DNA from: Mycobacterium simulans
GTDB taxonomy: Bacteria > Actinomycetota > Actinomycetes > Mycobacteriales > Mycobacteriaceae
Length of the DNA stretch: 64,000 nt
Direction of reading: 5' to 3'
NCBI RefSeq assembly: GCF_900232995.1
Contig: NZ_OCVX01000003.1
Coordinates: forward strand, 2,645,623-2,709,622
The notes beneath the pieces are model-generated. The model saw nothing but the letters and a program-made list of their open reading frames with translations, had not been told where the DNA came from and did not search any database. A program made the position numbers and the translations under genes. Shown piece after piece: positions 47,898-56,563 of the stretch; positions within the stretch are counted from its first letter, which is position 1, and every line of letters starts with the position of its first letter.

Positions 47898-48920
47898 ATG
47901 CAGCTAGGGGTGATCGGTCTGGGCAGGATGGGCGCCAACATCGTGCGCCGCTTGGTCAAGGACGGGCATGAGTGTGTGGTGGATGACCACAACCCCGACG
48001 CGGTCAAGGCGATGGCGGGGGAGGACCGGACCACCGGAGTGTCGTCCCTGGCCGAGTTGGCCGCGAAGCTGGCCACGCCCCGAGTCGTCTGGGTGATGGT
48101 TCCCGCGGGCAACATCACCACTTCGGTGATCGAGGAGCTGGCCCGGACACTGGAATCCGGCGATATCGTCATCGACGGCGGCAACTCCTACTACCGCGAC
48201 GACGTCCGACATGCAAAGACTTTGTCCGAAAACGGAATTCGCTTGCTTGACTGCGGTACCAGCGGCGGCGTGTGGGGCCGCGAGCGTGGCTACTGCCTGA
48301 TGATCGGCGGTGATTCGGATGCGTTTGACCACGCCGAGCCGATCTTTGCCACCGTCGCACCCGGCGTGGCGGCAGCACCGCGTACCCCGGGTCGTGAGGG
48401 CGAAGTCGCGCAACCGGAGAAGGGCTACCTGCATTGCGGTCCGTCCGGGGCGGGGCACTTCGTCAAGATGGTGCACAACGGAATTGAGTACGGGATGATG
48501 GCTTCCCTCGCCGAGGGACTGAACATTCTGCGTAACGCCGACGTGGGCACCCGAGTCGAGCAGGGAGATGCCGAAACCGCGCCGCTATCGAATCCCGAGT
48601 TCTACCAATACAACTTCGACATCCCGGACATCGCCGAGGTGTGGCGACGGGGCAGCGTTATCGGTTCCTGGCTGCTGGACCTGACCGCGATTGCGTTGCA
48701 CGAATCGCCCGAGTTGAAGGAGTTTTCCGGGCGGGTTTCCGATTCCGGGGAGGGCCGGTGGACGGCAATCGCCGCGATCGACGAGGGAGTTCCAGCGCCG
48801 GTGTTAACGACCGCGCTGCAGGCTCGCTTCGCGTCGCGTGACCTCGATGACTTCGCAAATAAGGCGTTGTCGGCGATGCGTAAGCAGTTCGGCGGTCACG
48901 CGGAGAAACCGGCCAACTAG
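47898..48920 (+). CDS. gnd2: 6-phosphogluconate dehydrogenase, decarboxylating (short form)
   Basis: A 340-residue protein, the short class matching Rv1122. The Rossmann loop GLGRMGANI is near residue 7. The signature VMIGGD-like block appears as YCLMIGGDSDAF, and catalytic residues occur in GPSGAGHFVKMVHNGIEYGMM. It converts 6-phosphogluconate to ribulose 5-phosphate with NAD(P)H formation. The H37Rv partner zwf1 (Rv1121), which lies directly upstream there, is absent here; only 97 bases separate gnd2 from the cyclase gene start. Confidence 0.93.
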   Translation: MQLGVIGLGRMGANIVRRLVKDGHECVVDDHNPDAVKAMAGEDRTTGVSSLAELAAKLATPRVVWVMVPAGNITTSVIEELARTLESGDIVIDGGNSYYRDDVRHAKTLSENGIRLLDCGTSGGVWGRERGYCLMIGGDSDAFDHAEPIFATVAPGVAAAPRTPGREGEVAQPEKGYLHCGPSGAGHFVKMVHNGIEYGMMASLAEGLNILRNADVGTRVEQGDAETAPLSNPEFYQYNFDIPDIAEVWRRGSVIGSWLLDLTAIALHESPELKEFSGRVSDSGEGRWTAIAAIDEGVPAPVLTTALQARFASRDLDDFANKALSAMRKQFGGHAEKPAN

Positions 48921-48984
48921 TGGTGATCGCAAGCGCGGCGTAGCCGGGCGCAGCGGGTCGCCACCGTTGAACTTGTCTGCAAAC

Positions 48985-50796
48985 TTAATTCACCCCGATG
49001 AGACCCGATAGTGCACTGATGTTGGGCAAGATTACACGATAAATGGTGGCTTCAGCTTCAATAAACAATGCCAGCGAGATTAGCGCCGTGCTCGCCGCGA
49101 GTGGATAACCGATCGCGTTGACAAGCCCGTACGGATTACCGTTGACCGCTTCCGAGATTCCGTCTAAGAAAAGGTTGAAATTATATGATGGAATAGTAAC
49201 CGCGATCGCCAGAGCGATATCTGCTGATGGCTCGATAAAGGCAATACTATTCGTGGCGATAATAGTGAAAGCATCGACAATTTCAGTGTTCGCCACCTGA
49301 AGACTGTCGATAACATTGTCGGCGATTGACTGGACGGTCGTGGTGCCGAGTAAATCAGGTGTGTCGACATTCTTGATTGTGTCCGCCGCAGTTGTAACTA
49401 ACGAGTTCAGAGCGGTGGCCGGGCTGAAAGACATTCCACCGGTCAATCCCGACGGGTCTAAACGCCATAGATCCCACGGTGACAGGCTGGGAACCATCGC
49501 CGCTAGGTCGGCGCTTGCCTGGCTGATGCCTTGCTGGGTTCCGGCTGCCAGGGCGTCAAGAACCTCAATCGGAGAGACCTCCGGAAACACTCCGAACCCG
49601 GTGGGTACGTTGGCCGGCCCGGTCGAGTAGCCGTAATCGGGGTCGCCATAGCCCAGGTTGACGATCACCCTCGCGTTCGGCTCAATGAGACTGGCCAGCG
49701 GGGCTCCGACGACCGGGATCGCGCGTAGCGGCGCCAACAGCGGCAGATGCTCGGTAGGAATCATGTAGTAAGTAGTGAGAGTGTCTCCCTCCGTCGGCAG
49801 CTGGACGGCCGACTCGACCAGCCCACTACTGAAGTCCGGGTAATGGCCGTGCTCGGTGGCGATACCCATAAGGGCATTGAGCGTCGAGACGATATTGAGC
49901 GGATATCGCGGGAAGTCGGCATAGCCGTCGTATTCCTTCGAATATATCGTCGTTGGGTAAACATCGTGGGGCGTTGCCCCGCTAAATGTTATACCTAGAC
50001 TTGGCAGACGCAGACCGTCGAAGCGCGAGAAGAGCCCGCCGTTCGGGTTATTAGGATCACCGACCAGCACAAAAGAGAGTTGGTCGATGCTCGGCCGTTC
50101 ACCGGCGGGCAGGGCCGCGAGTTGTCTCATTTCCAGCGATGCTATGGTGGCGCTTTGAGAATAACCGAAAACGACGACATCGCTATGTGCGATTTGCTGT
50201 TTTATCGCATTATCCAATATCGCGACACCCTCGGCTACCGAGACGTCGAAAGTCATGTTAAAGATTCCCGAAGTTGGAAACAAATTCTCGGGGGTGTAAA
50301 GGGCTTGCGGGACGGCCCCTGGATGATGCGGCCGGATATAGAGGGTGTCAACGGCGTTGACGAAGGTAGTGGAAGGCAAGGGCACGTCGCTAGGACCCAT
50401 GACCAACGCGGTTGTCGTCGCGGCTGCGGATGCCGCCTGCCTGACCGTTGAAGTCAACGTGCTGGTGGTAGCGGCCGTCCTGTTGCTGATCAGGGCGGCG
50501 CGCGCAAGGGCTGCATTGACGGCCTCAGTGCTCGCGTATGCAGTCCCAGCGCCGCTCAACACGCGCACGAACTCGTCATGAAACGCTGCCGTTTGGGCGC
50601 TGACCGCCTGAAACTGCCGGCCCTGCTCGGAAAAAAGAACCGCGACGGCACGCGACACTTCATCGGCGGCCATCTGCATCACGTCGGTTGTTCGGTCCGC
50701 AGCCACCGCACCGGCCGCCCTGATCGCCGAGCCAATCCCCTCGACGTCGGCGGCAACCGCCGCTATCGTCGCTGGGCTGGCATTCACATAGGTCAC
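48985..50796 (-). CDS. PE protein with C-terminal PE-PPE serine hydrolase domain
   Basis: A 603-residue protein. The first 95 residues are a PE domain variant (VTYVNASPATIAAVAADVEGIG). Residues from about 150 to 380 form the PE-PPE (alpha/beta hydrolase) domain with the nucleophile elbow VVFGYSQSATIA and PNNPNGGLFSRFDGL. The C-terminal 200 residues are hydrophobic and repetitive. PE-PPE domain proteins act as cell-surface esterases or glycolipid-modifying enzymes. GTG 50796 is preferred over TTG 50805. The GC content is lower than in the neighbours. I recall no equivalent between gnd2 and bpoB in H37Rv. Confidence 0.85.
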   Translation of the reverse strand: MTYVNASPATIAAVAADVEGIGSAIRAAGAVAADRTTDVMQMAADEVSRAVAVLFSEQGRQFQAVSAQTAAFHDEFVRVLSGAGTAYASTEAVNAALARAALISNRTAATTSTLTSTVRQAASAAATTTALVMGPSDVPLPSTTFVNAVDTLYIRPHHPGAVPQALYTPENLFPTSGIFNMTFDVSVAEGVAILDNAIKQQIAHSDVVVFGYSQSATIASLEMRQLAALPAGERPSIDQLSFVLVGDPNNPNGGLFSRFDGLRLPSLGITFSGATPHDVYPTTIYSKEYDGYADFPRYPLNIVSTLNALMGIATEHGHYPDFSSGLVESAVQLPTEGDTLTTYYMIPTEHLPLLAPLRAIPVVGAPLASLIEPNARVIVNLGYGDPDYGYSTGPANVPTGFGVFPEVSPIEVLDALAAGTQQGISQASADLAAMVPSLSPWDLWRLDPSGLTGGMSFSPATALNSLVTTAADTIKNVDTPDLLGTTTVQSIADNVIDSLQVANTEIVDAFTIIATNSIAFIEPSADIALAIAVTIPSYNFNLFLDGISEAVNGNPYGLVNAIGYPLAASTALISLALFIEAEATIYRVILPNISALSGLIGVN

Positions 50797-50953
50797 CGAC
50801 CGCAACTTTCTGGCATCTGTACCATGACAGCGCTGACGTTTCGCGCGGGTTGTTCGAGGCTGTTATATCGGGATTTGCTTTCCCGGGGGCCGGTTTTAGC
50901 GCGATTGAGTCGTGTTGTCACCAATAGGAAGCTGGAAGCCGATCATTACGGAA

Positions 50954-51841
50954 TCAGGGCCGTAGACCGCGCTCGACGAACGCGACCACGGCTTCACTGA
51001 ATGCGTCGTTGTCGTCGCCCGCCGCGGTGTGTCCTGCGTTGGACAGTTCGACGAACTCCGCGCGCGGCACGGTGGCCAGGAAATGTTGTACACCTTCGTG
51101 GCTGACGACGTCGGACAGCTTTCCGCGGATCAACAGGACCGGGATCGTCAAGCTACTGGCGGCATGCTCGAAACTTTCGGTGCGCAACTCGGGGTCGTCC
51201 CCGGGCTTGGTCATGAACGCCGGATCCCAGTGCCAATACCAGCGTCCGTCGCGCAGGCGCAGGTTCTTCTTGAGCCCCTCGGGGCTGCGTGGCTTGGTCC
51301 GATGCGGCAGGTAGGCGGCAACGGCATCGGCGGCCTGCTCCAGCGACTCGAACCCGTCGATGTTGGAGAACATGAAATCGCGGATCCGGGCGCTGCCGCT
51401 CTTCTCGAATTGAGGTACCACGTCGACGAGCACTAGCTGGGTCACTCTCTCGGAGCCGGCTCGGTGTGCGACAAGGATGCCGGTCAACCCGCCCATGCTG
51501 GCTCCGATGATCAGCACCGGGCGGCCGATCGCGTCGAGGACGTGCATGACGTCGGCGGTCAGCGTCTCGACGTCGTAATCGGCGTCGGGCGCGCGATCGC
51601 TGTCCCCGTGACCCCGGGAGTCCAAGGCCACGACGTGAAACCCATCGTCGGCCAGAATCTGACCGGTATTCTTCCAGGAGAATCGGTTCTGACCGCCGCC
51701 ATGCAACATCAGGATCGTGGGTCGATCGGCCGCCCGATTGGCCAGCAGGGACGAGCCGCGGTTCCACTCGTCGGCGACGAGGGTGATCCCACCGGCACCG
51801 GAAAACTCAACCGTCTGGGGGCCGCTGCTCGCCGCGCTCAT
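50954..51841 (-). CDS. bpoB: Alpha/beta hydrolase, non-heme bromoperoxidase-like
   Basis: A 295-residue protein with ILMLHGGGQNRFSW (oxyanion region), the nucleophile elbow IIGASMGGLTG (Ser near 118), an acid in LIRGKLSDVV and the final His in SNAGHTAAGDD. This is a full catalytic triad. The bpoB name reflects similarity to cofactor-free haloperoxidases; an esterase is at least as likely. ATG 51841. It is divergent from the VOC-like gene. The ortholog is Rv1123c. Confidence 0.88.
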   Translation of the reverse strand: MSAASSGPQTVEFSGAGGITLVADEWNRGSSLLANRAADRPTILMLHGGGQNRFSWKNTGQILADDGFHVVALDSRGHGDSDRAPDADYDVETLTADVMHVLDAIGRPVLIIGASMGGLTGILVAHRAGSERVTQLVLVDVVPQFEKSGSARIRDFMFSNIDGFESLEQAADAVAAYLPHRTKPRSPEGLKKNLRLRDGRWYWHWDPAFMTKPGDDPELRTESFEHAASSLTIPVLLIRGKLSDVVSHEGVQHFLATVPRAEFVELSNAGHTAAGDDNDAFSEAVVAFVERGLRP

Positions 51842-51971
51842 GGTTCGACGTTACCTAGCTTGTTTAACGGTTGGTTCGGCCCCCTTCGCCCGCGCGGTGC
51901 TGGCAGCGTCGGTGAGTTCTCGTCGCCGCCGGGGTCTATCGATACGAACACCCCGACAACCAGGAGGCGAA

Positions 51972-52454
51972 ATGTCCCCGTTCAGGCCATCGATCACGCC
52001 CTCGCTTTGGTTCGACCACAACCTGGAAGAAGCGGCGCAGTTCTACACCTCGGTGTTCCCGAACTCGCATATCGAGGGTTTCACCCGCTACACCGATGCC
52101 GGACCGGGCGAACCGGGTTCGGTGGTGAGCGGCACCTTCGTGCTCGATGGCACCCGGTTCATCGGGATCAACGGCGGCCCGGAGTTTTCGTTCACCGAGG
52201 CGGTGTCCTTCACGGTCCATTGCAAAGACCAAGACGAGGTTGACTACTACTGGGACCGATTGGTCGACGGCGGGCAGGAATCGCAGTGCGGCTGGCTGAA
52301 GGATCGCTTCGGCCTGAGCTGGCAAATTATCCCGGAGCGGCTCTACGAGTTGATCAGCGATCCAGATCCTGCCCGGGCTGCGGCTGCGACTCAGGCGATG
52401 CTCGGCATGCGCAAGATCGTGATTGCCGAGCTCGAACAGGCGGTGACGGTGTGA
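51972..52454 (+). CDS. VOC superfamily (PhnB-like/3-demethylubiquinone-9 type) protein
   Basis: A 160-residue protein of the PhnB/3-dmu-9_3-mt glyoxalase-fold group: SITPSLWFDHNLEEAAQFYTS at the start, then DGTRFIGINGG, VHCKDQDEVDYYWDRL, and CGWLKDRFGLSWQIIP. ATG 51972 follows CAGGAGGCGAA. The conserved GW..D.FG.SWQI block is diagnostic of the family, whose reactions are mostly unknown. It sits between bpoB and a PPE gene and is convergent with the latter. Confidence 0.85.
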   Translation: MSPFRPSITPSLWFDHNLEEAAQFYTSVFPNSHIEGFTRYTDAGPGEPGSVVSGTFVLDGTRFIGINGGPEFSFTEAVSFTVHCKDQDEVDYYWDRLVDGGQESQCGWLKDRFGLSWQIIPERLYELISDPDPARAAAATQAMLGMRKIVIAELEQAVTV

Positions 52455-52466
52455 GTCCCGGCACGG

Positions 52467-53624
52467 TCAAGCAATAGCTTCGGGCAGCACGCGCAACGGG
52501 CGGAGCTCGAGCCGGGACTCCGAAGTCGTCAGGCCCCGTGCTCCCATGTGCGCCAGCGGCATCCCGCCCAACAGCCCTCCTGAGTTTTGGCCGCCCAAAG
52601 CATCGACGGCCGCACCCACAGCGGTGCCCGGTAAGGGCGCTGCCGCTGCATCGCTGATCGCGGGTGCCGCGCTCGCCCAGGCTTTGGGTACCGATAACGC
52701 CCCGACCGTCGCTGCCTTGCCGAGGCCGGCCGTCACCGCGCCGGCCAGGGTTGCCGGAGCCCCCACCGCCGAAGTAACCGCCTGCCCGGCCGACGTCGCG
52801 ATCTGGCTCCCGATCGCGGCCGCCGCTGGGAAAAGACCTTTGATGGTCGACATCATCGACATCCCTAATCCGGCGACGGCCGTGGAAGCAAAAAAGGGCG
52901 TGCCGAAGATGCTCATAACGGTCTGCAGGTCTGTCACCCACTCTGGAAGCACGGTCGACGTCACCGGATTGACCACGATCCCTGCCAATGCGGAGGGCAC
53001 CGCGGAGGTTAGCTGTGACAGTGCAGTGATGATGTCGGTCGCCACGGAGTTGCCGGCGGCTTGGGCGACGGCTTGGGCCTGGCTGGCCAGCCCGACCGGG
53101 CTCGCCGCTTGCGGCGGCTCGGTGAATGGGGTCATCGTGGTCGCGGCCGCAGAGCTGGCGGCGTAGCTGTACATTGCCGCCGCGTCCTGGGCCCACATTT
53201 CGCCGTATTGAGCTTCGGTGGCGGCGATCGCGGGGCTGTTTTGACCCAGGAAGTTGGTGGCGACCAGCGCCATCAACTGGGCTCGGTTGGCCGCGATCAG
53301 CGCCGGCGGCACCGTCATCGCATACGCCGCCTCGTAGGCCGCCGCGCCCGCCTTCGCTTGGCCGGCAGCCTGTTCGGCCTGGGCGGCGGTGGCGTGGAGC
53401 CACGTCACATACGGTGCGGCGGCGGCCGCCATCGTTGTGGCTGCGGGGCCTAGCCACGCCACGCTGATAAGTCCGGAGAGCATCGATTCGACCGAGACCG
53501 CCGTCGAGTTCAGGTCGGCGGCAAGTGCGTCCCACGCGGTCGCCGCGCTGAGCATGGAACCCGCGCCGGGTCCGGTGTACATCCGGGCGGAGTTGACTTC
53601 TGGTGGCAAAGCGGCGAACAACAT
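52467..53624 (-). CDS. PPE family protein, SVP subgroup
   Basis: A 385-residue protein. The PPE domain ([23 protein letters not shown]) ends near 180 with the [25 protein letters not shown] helix pair. The C-terminal motif [14 protein letters not shown] is the GxxSVPxxW signature of the PPE-SVP subgroup, usually associated with ESX-5 secretion. ATG 53624 follows GGGAGGACC. No PE gene is adjacent. It is divergent from ephC across about 180 bases containing tandem TGTCCCCC motifs. I recall no PPE gene here in H37Rv. Confidence 0.9.
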   Translation of the reverse strand: MLFAALPPEVNSARMYTGPGAGSMLSAATAWDALAADLNSTAVSVESMLSGLISVAWLGPAATTMAAAAAPYVTWLHATAAQAEQAAGQAKAGAAAYEAAYAMTVPPALIAANRAQLMALVATNFLGQNSPAIAATEAQYGEMWAQDAAAMYSYAASSAAATTMTPFTEPPQAASPVGLASQAQAVAQAAGNSVATDIITALSQLTSAVPSALAGIVVNPVTSTVLPEWVTDLQTVMSIFGTPFFASTAVAGLGMSMMSTIKGLFPAAAAIGSQIATSAGQAVTSAVGAPATLAGAVTAGLGKAATVGALSVPKAWASAAPAISDAAAAPLPGTAVGAAVDALGGQNSGGLLGGMPLAHMGARGLTTSESRLELRPLRVLPEAIA

Positions 53625-53719
53625 CGCTCTTGGTCCTCCCTCTAATCCCTGGTAAATAGCCTGCCGCGCCGGCGGGCCGACGTCTGTCGACCGAGTGGGC
53701 ACACCTGGGATGAACGCCA

Positions 53720-53753
53720 TGTCCCCCGATCGACGGTTTTCTTGTCCCCCTGA
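53720..53753. promoter_or_regulatory. Tandem TGTCCCCC-GAT motif between PPE and ephC genes
   Basis: TGTCCCCCGAT starts at 53720 and TGTCCCCCTGAT at 53743, 23 bases apart (about two helix turns), in the divergent promoter region. A similar pair 25 bases apart precedes the PE-PPE cassette at 35192-35230. Confidence 0.4.
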
Positions 53754-53804
53754 TTGCCGGTTACGTTGGACCGGGCGGACTGCACGTGGCGAACAGGAGT
53801 GAAG

Positions 53805-54710
53805 ATGTCGCAACCACGCTGGATCGACGTGAAAGCTGCCAACGGTGACCTGAAGGCCCTGACGTGGGGGCCGGCCGATGCGCCAATCGCGTTGTGTCTG
53901 CATGGATTTCCAGACACTGCCTATGGCTGGCGCAAGATCGCTCCTCAGCTGGCCGAGCAGGGCTGGCGGGTCGTGGCCCCGTTCATGCGGGGATATGCAC
54001 CGTCCTCGATTCCGGCGGACGGCAGCTATCACGTGGGTGCGCTGATGGACGACGCCTTGCGGGTGCGTTCGGTTGCCGGTGGCTCCGAACGTGACGTGGT
54101 GATCGGTCACGACTGGGGCGCCATTGCCGCCACCGGCCTGGCCGCAATGTCGGACAGCCCATTCGCCAAGGCCGTAGTCATGTCGGTGCCGCCGGCTGCG
54201 GCATTCCGCCCGCTGGGCCGGGTGCCCGACCGCGCCCGGTTGCTCCGCGAGCTGCCGCGTCAGATGCTGCGTAGCTGGTATATCAGCTACTTCCAGCTGC
54301 CTTGGTTGCCGGAACGGTCGGCTTCCTGGGTGGTGCCCCTGTTGTGGCGACGGTGGTCGCCGGGTTATCACGCGGAGGAAGATCTGCGCCACGTCGATGC
54401 TGCGATCGGAACACCGGAGAGCTCGCGTGCAGCGCTTGGCCCGTACCGCGCCACGATACGCAACACCCGCCCACCGGCGCGGTACGCCGAATTGAACCGG
54501 CTGTGGACCGAGGCCCCCAGGCTGCCGACCCTATACCTTCACGGTCTCGACGACGGTTGTGCCGCACCGGCTTTCACACACTGGACGGAAAGAGTGCTGC
54601 CCGCCGGCAGCGAGGTGGCCCTCGTCGAGTACGCCGGACATTTCCTGCAGCTGGAACAGCCGGACCGGGTTGCCGAGTTGGTACTGGCATTCATTGGCTC
54701 GCCCGGGTGA
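53805..54710 (+). CDS. ephC: Epoxide hydrolase-like alpha/beta hydrolase
   Basis: A 301-residue protein with [14 protein letters not shown] (HGxP oxyanion hole), the nucleophile in [13 protein letters not shown], an acid in YLHGLDDGC and the late His in [13 protein letters not shown]. The GHDWG motif, with Asp as nucleophile, identifies the epoxide hydrolase/haloalkane dehalogenase group. ATG 53805 follows ACAGGAGTGAAG. Its stop overlaps the next gene (TGATG), so the two are co-translated. The ortholog is Rv1124. Confidence 0.9.
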   Translation: MSQPRWIDVKAANGDLKALTWGPADAPIALCLHGFPDTAYGWRKIAPQLAEQGWRVVAPFMRGYAPSSIPADGSYHVGALMDDALRVRSVAGGSERDVVIGHDWGAIAATGLAAMSDSPFAKAVVMSVPPAAAFRPLGRVPDRARLLRELPRQMLRSWYISYFQLPWLPERSASWVVPLLWRRWSPGYHAEEDLRHVDAAIGTPESSRAALGPYRATIRNTRPPARYAELNRLWTEAPRLPTLYLHGLDDGCAAPAFTHWTERVLPAGSEVALVEYAGHFLQLEQPDRVAELVLAFIGSPG

Positions 54711-55942
54711 TGCATCGGTTGGCAGCCGTCGACGCGCAGTTCTATTGGATGTCGGCCAAGATCCCCAACGATCAGTTCCTGCTCTATGCGTTCGACGGCG
54801 AACCCACGGATCTCGGGTGGGCGATCGAACAGGTGTGCCGCCGTGCCAGGGCATGCCCAGACCTCAGCATCCGGGTTGACGACGGATGCGCGCTGACCTA
54901 CCCGCAATGGGTGCCCGCCGCCATAGGACCCGAATACGTGGTCTGCCACGGCCCGCTCGATGGCACCTGGCGCGGTTGTTTGGGTGCCGTCGTTGGTCTG
55001 GCCGGCGAGCAGTTGGATGCTCGCGTGATGCCTTGGCGGCTACACGTGTTCGCTCCGGTGCTTGGCATTCCAAGCATTCACGGCCCAGGTAGCGTTGCGG
55101 TCATGCAGGTCGCGCACGCGCTGGGTGACGGCGTTCGGGCTTCGGCGTTGGCGGCCTGGCTGTTTGGACGTGCGACCCCGGTGCCGTCGGTTGTCCGCCG
55201 GCGAGCGGGCTTCCTGCCGTTGCGGGCCGTGGATGCGGCACGCACCCACCGGCAGCTGGTTCGTGATACCCAGGCCGGACTGCTGGCGCCGGGGCTGGGA
55301 TCGCGACCGTTGCAGGCAACGAATGCCCGACCCGAAGGCCCCCGCGCGGTGCGCACCCTGGTGCGGGATCGCTCGCGACTGCCGGGTCCCACGGTCACGG
55401 TCGGCGTGCTGGCCGCGGTGTCCACCGCGCTGTCAGAGTTTCTCGGTGGAGCCGTCGATTCGCTGGGCGCCGAGGTGCCGATGGCGAAACCCGGTGTGCG
55501 GCAAGCGAATAATCACTTCGGCAACGTCGTCGTCGGGCTGTACCCAAACCTTCGGCGCGAGGACCGGGTGCAGCGAATCGTTGCCGATCTAACCAACGCC
55601 CGCCGGCGCTTCGAGCATCCGGCGATACGCTCCGCCGACCGGGCCTTCGCAACGGTTCCCGCGGCGCTGCTGCGTTGGGGCGTTTCGCATTTCGATTCCG
55701 ATGCCCGGCCGGCACAGGTGACCGGGAACACGGTGGTTTCCAGTGTTAATCGCGGCGGCGCCGACCTGCGGTTGGGCGATGCTCCAGTGGTGCTAACGGC
55801 CGGGTATCCCGCCTTGTCGCCCGCGATGAGCCTGACCCACGGGGTGCACGGCATCGGCGATACCGTCGCGGTCAGTGTCCACGCTGCCGAATCGGTGGGC
55901 GACGTCGACGCGTATGTCGAGTTACTCGACGCCGCTCTATAA
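54710..55942 (+). CDS. Acyltransferase-like protein related to WS/DGAT (Rv1125-like)
   Basis: A 410-residue protein starting [14 protein letters not shown], like wax-ester synthase/DGAT proteins. A degenerate active-site motif, QVAHALGDGVRA, stands where those enzymes have HHxxxDG, keeping the second-position His and the Asp-Gly. Later NNHFGNVVVGLYPN and SSVNRGGADLRLGDAPV match the C-terminal half. If the loss of one His matters, it may not acylate. ATG 54710 overlaps the ephC stop. The ortholog is Rv1125c by similarity, though here it is on the plus strand. Confidence 0.78.
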   Translation: MHRLAAVDAQFYWMSAKIPNDQFLLYAFDGEPTDLGWAIEQVCRRARACPDLSIRVDDGCALTYPQWVPAAIGPEYVVCHGPLDGTWRGCLGAVVGLAGEQLDARVMPWRLHVFAPVLGIPSIHGPGSVAVMQVAHALGDGVRASALAAWLFGRATPVPSVVRRRAGFLPLRAVDAARTHRQLVRDTQAGLLAPGLGSRPLQATNARPEGPRAVRTLVRDRSRLPGPTVTVGVLAAVSTALSEFLGGAVDSLGAEVPMAKPGVRQANNHFGNVVVGLYPNLRREDRVQRIVADLTNARRRFEHPAIRSADRAFATVPAALLRWGVSHFDSDARPAQVTGNTVVSSVNRGGADLRLGDAPVVLTAGYPALSPAMSLTHGVHGIGDTVAVSVHAAESVGDVDAYVELLDAAL

Positions 55943-55948
55943 CGAAAC

Positions 55949-56563
55949 CTACTGAGCATCACCGGATCTGGCTGCTTGTTCCCTAGTCATGCCCGCAGCC
56001 AGGATCAGTTCCTCATGCAGTTCGAACCACACGGTGTGGTACGAGTCGATTAGCGGCCGGGTGAGCCAGGCAATGTCGCCGGCGTTGACTTTGTCCAGCG
56101 CCGCAAGCAGTTTCGCTGAGTAAGCGTTCAACCGCGGCAGCTGCGTCGCGGCCGCTTCGATGATCGGTACCACCCGTTGGTGCACACCGTCGAGCCGGGC
56201 CAATACCGCCGCATCGTATTCAGCGTCTTCGTGGGTGTTGGGCTGGCCGCCGGCTCCGCCCTTAAGCTGCCAGTCCGTGACCAGACTCTTGAATTCGCCA
56301 TTAACGGAACGGAACTCGTCGTAGGCGGCGGTCATCGCGGCCGAGTCGATGCCCTTGCGCTCTTCGGCAAGCAACGCGTTGAGTCTTTCACGCCCGCTGG
56401 CGCTGATCCGCAGTGTTGTGCCCGCGACCAGGAGACCGGCCGCGCTGAGCTGCTCGACGGTGTCGGCGATAGCAGCACGTTCGCGACCCAGCGTCGTGGC
56501 CAGATCGGCGGGACTTACCCGCCCCTTCAGCCGCACTGCTTGAAGTATCGCCAATTCGCTCAC
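55949..56563 (-). CDS. Winged-helix protein paired with the dikinase-like gene (Rv1126c-like)
   Basis: A 204-residue protein. The first 70 residues form a MarR-like winged helix (ILQAVRLKGRVSPADLATTLGRERAAIADTVEQLSAAGLLV). The remainder is helical, with NTHEDAEYDAAVLARLDGVHQRVVPI and an acidic, His-containing helix near the end. It overlaps the stop of the dikinase-like gene by a few bases and so is translated from the same message. A fused 'reader plus partner' role with that enzyme is plausible. It is syntenic with Rv1126c. Confidence 0.78.
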   Translation of the reverse strand: MSELAILQAVRLKGRVSPADLATTLGRERAAIADTVEQLSAAGLLVAGTTLRISASGRERLNALLAEERKGIDSAAMTAAYDEFRSVNGEFKSLVTDWQLKGGAGGQPNTHEDAEYDAAVLARLDGVHQRVVPIIEAAATQLPRLNAYSAKLLAALDKVNAGDIAWLTRPLIDSYHTVWFELHEELILAAGMTREQAARSGDAQ

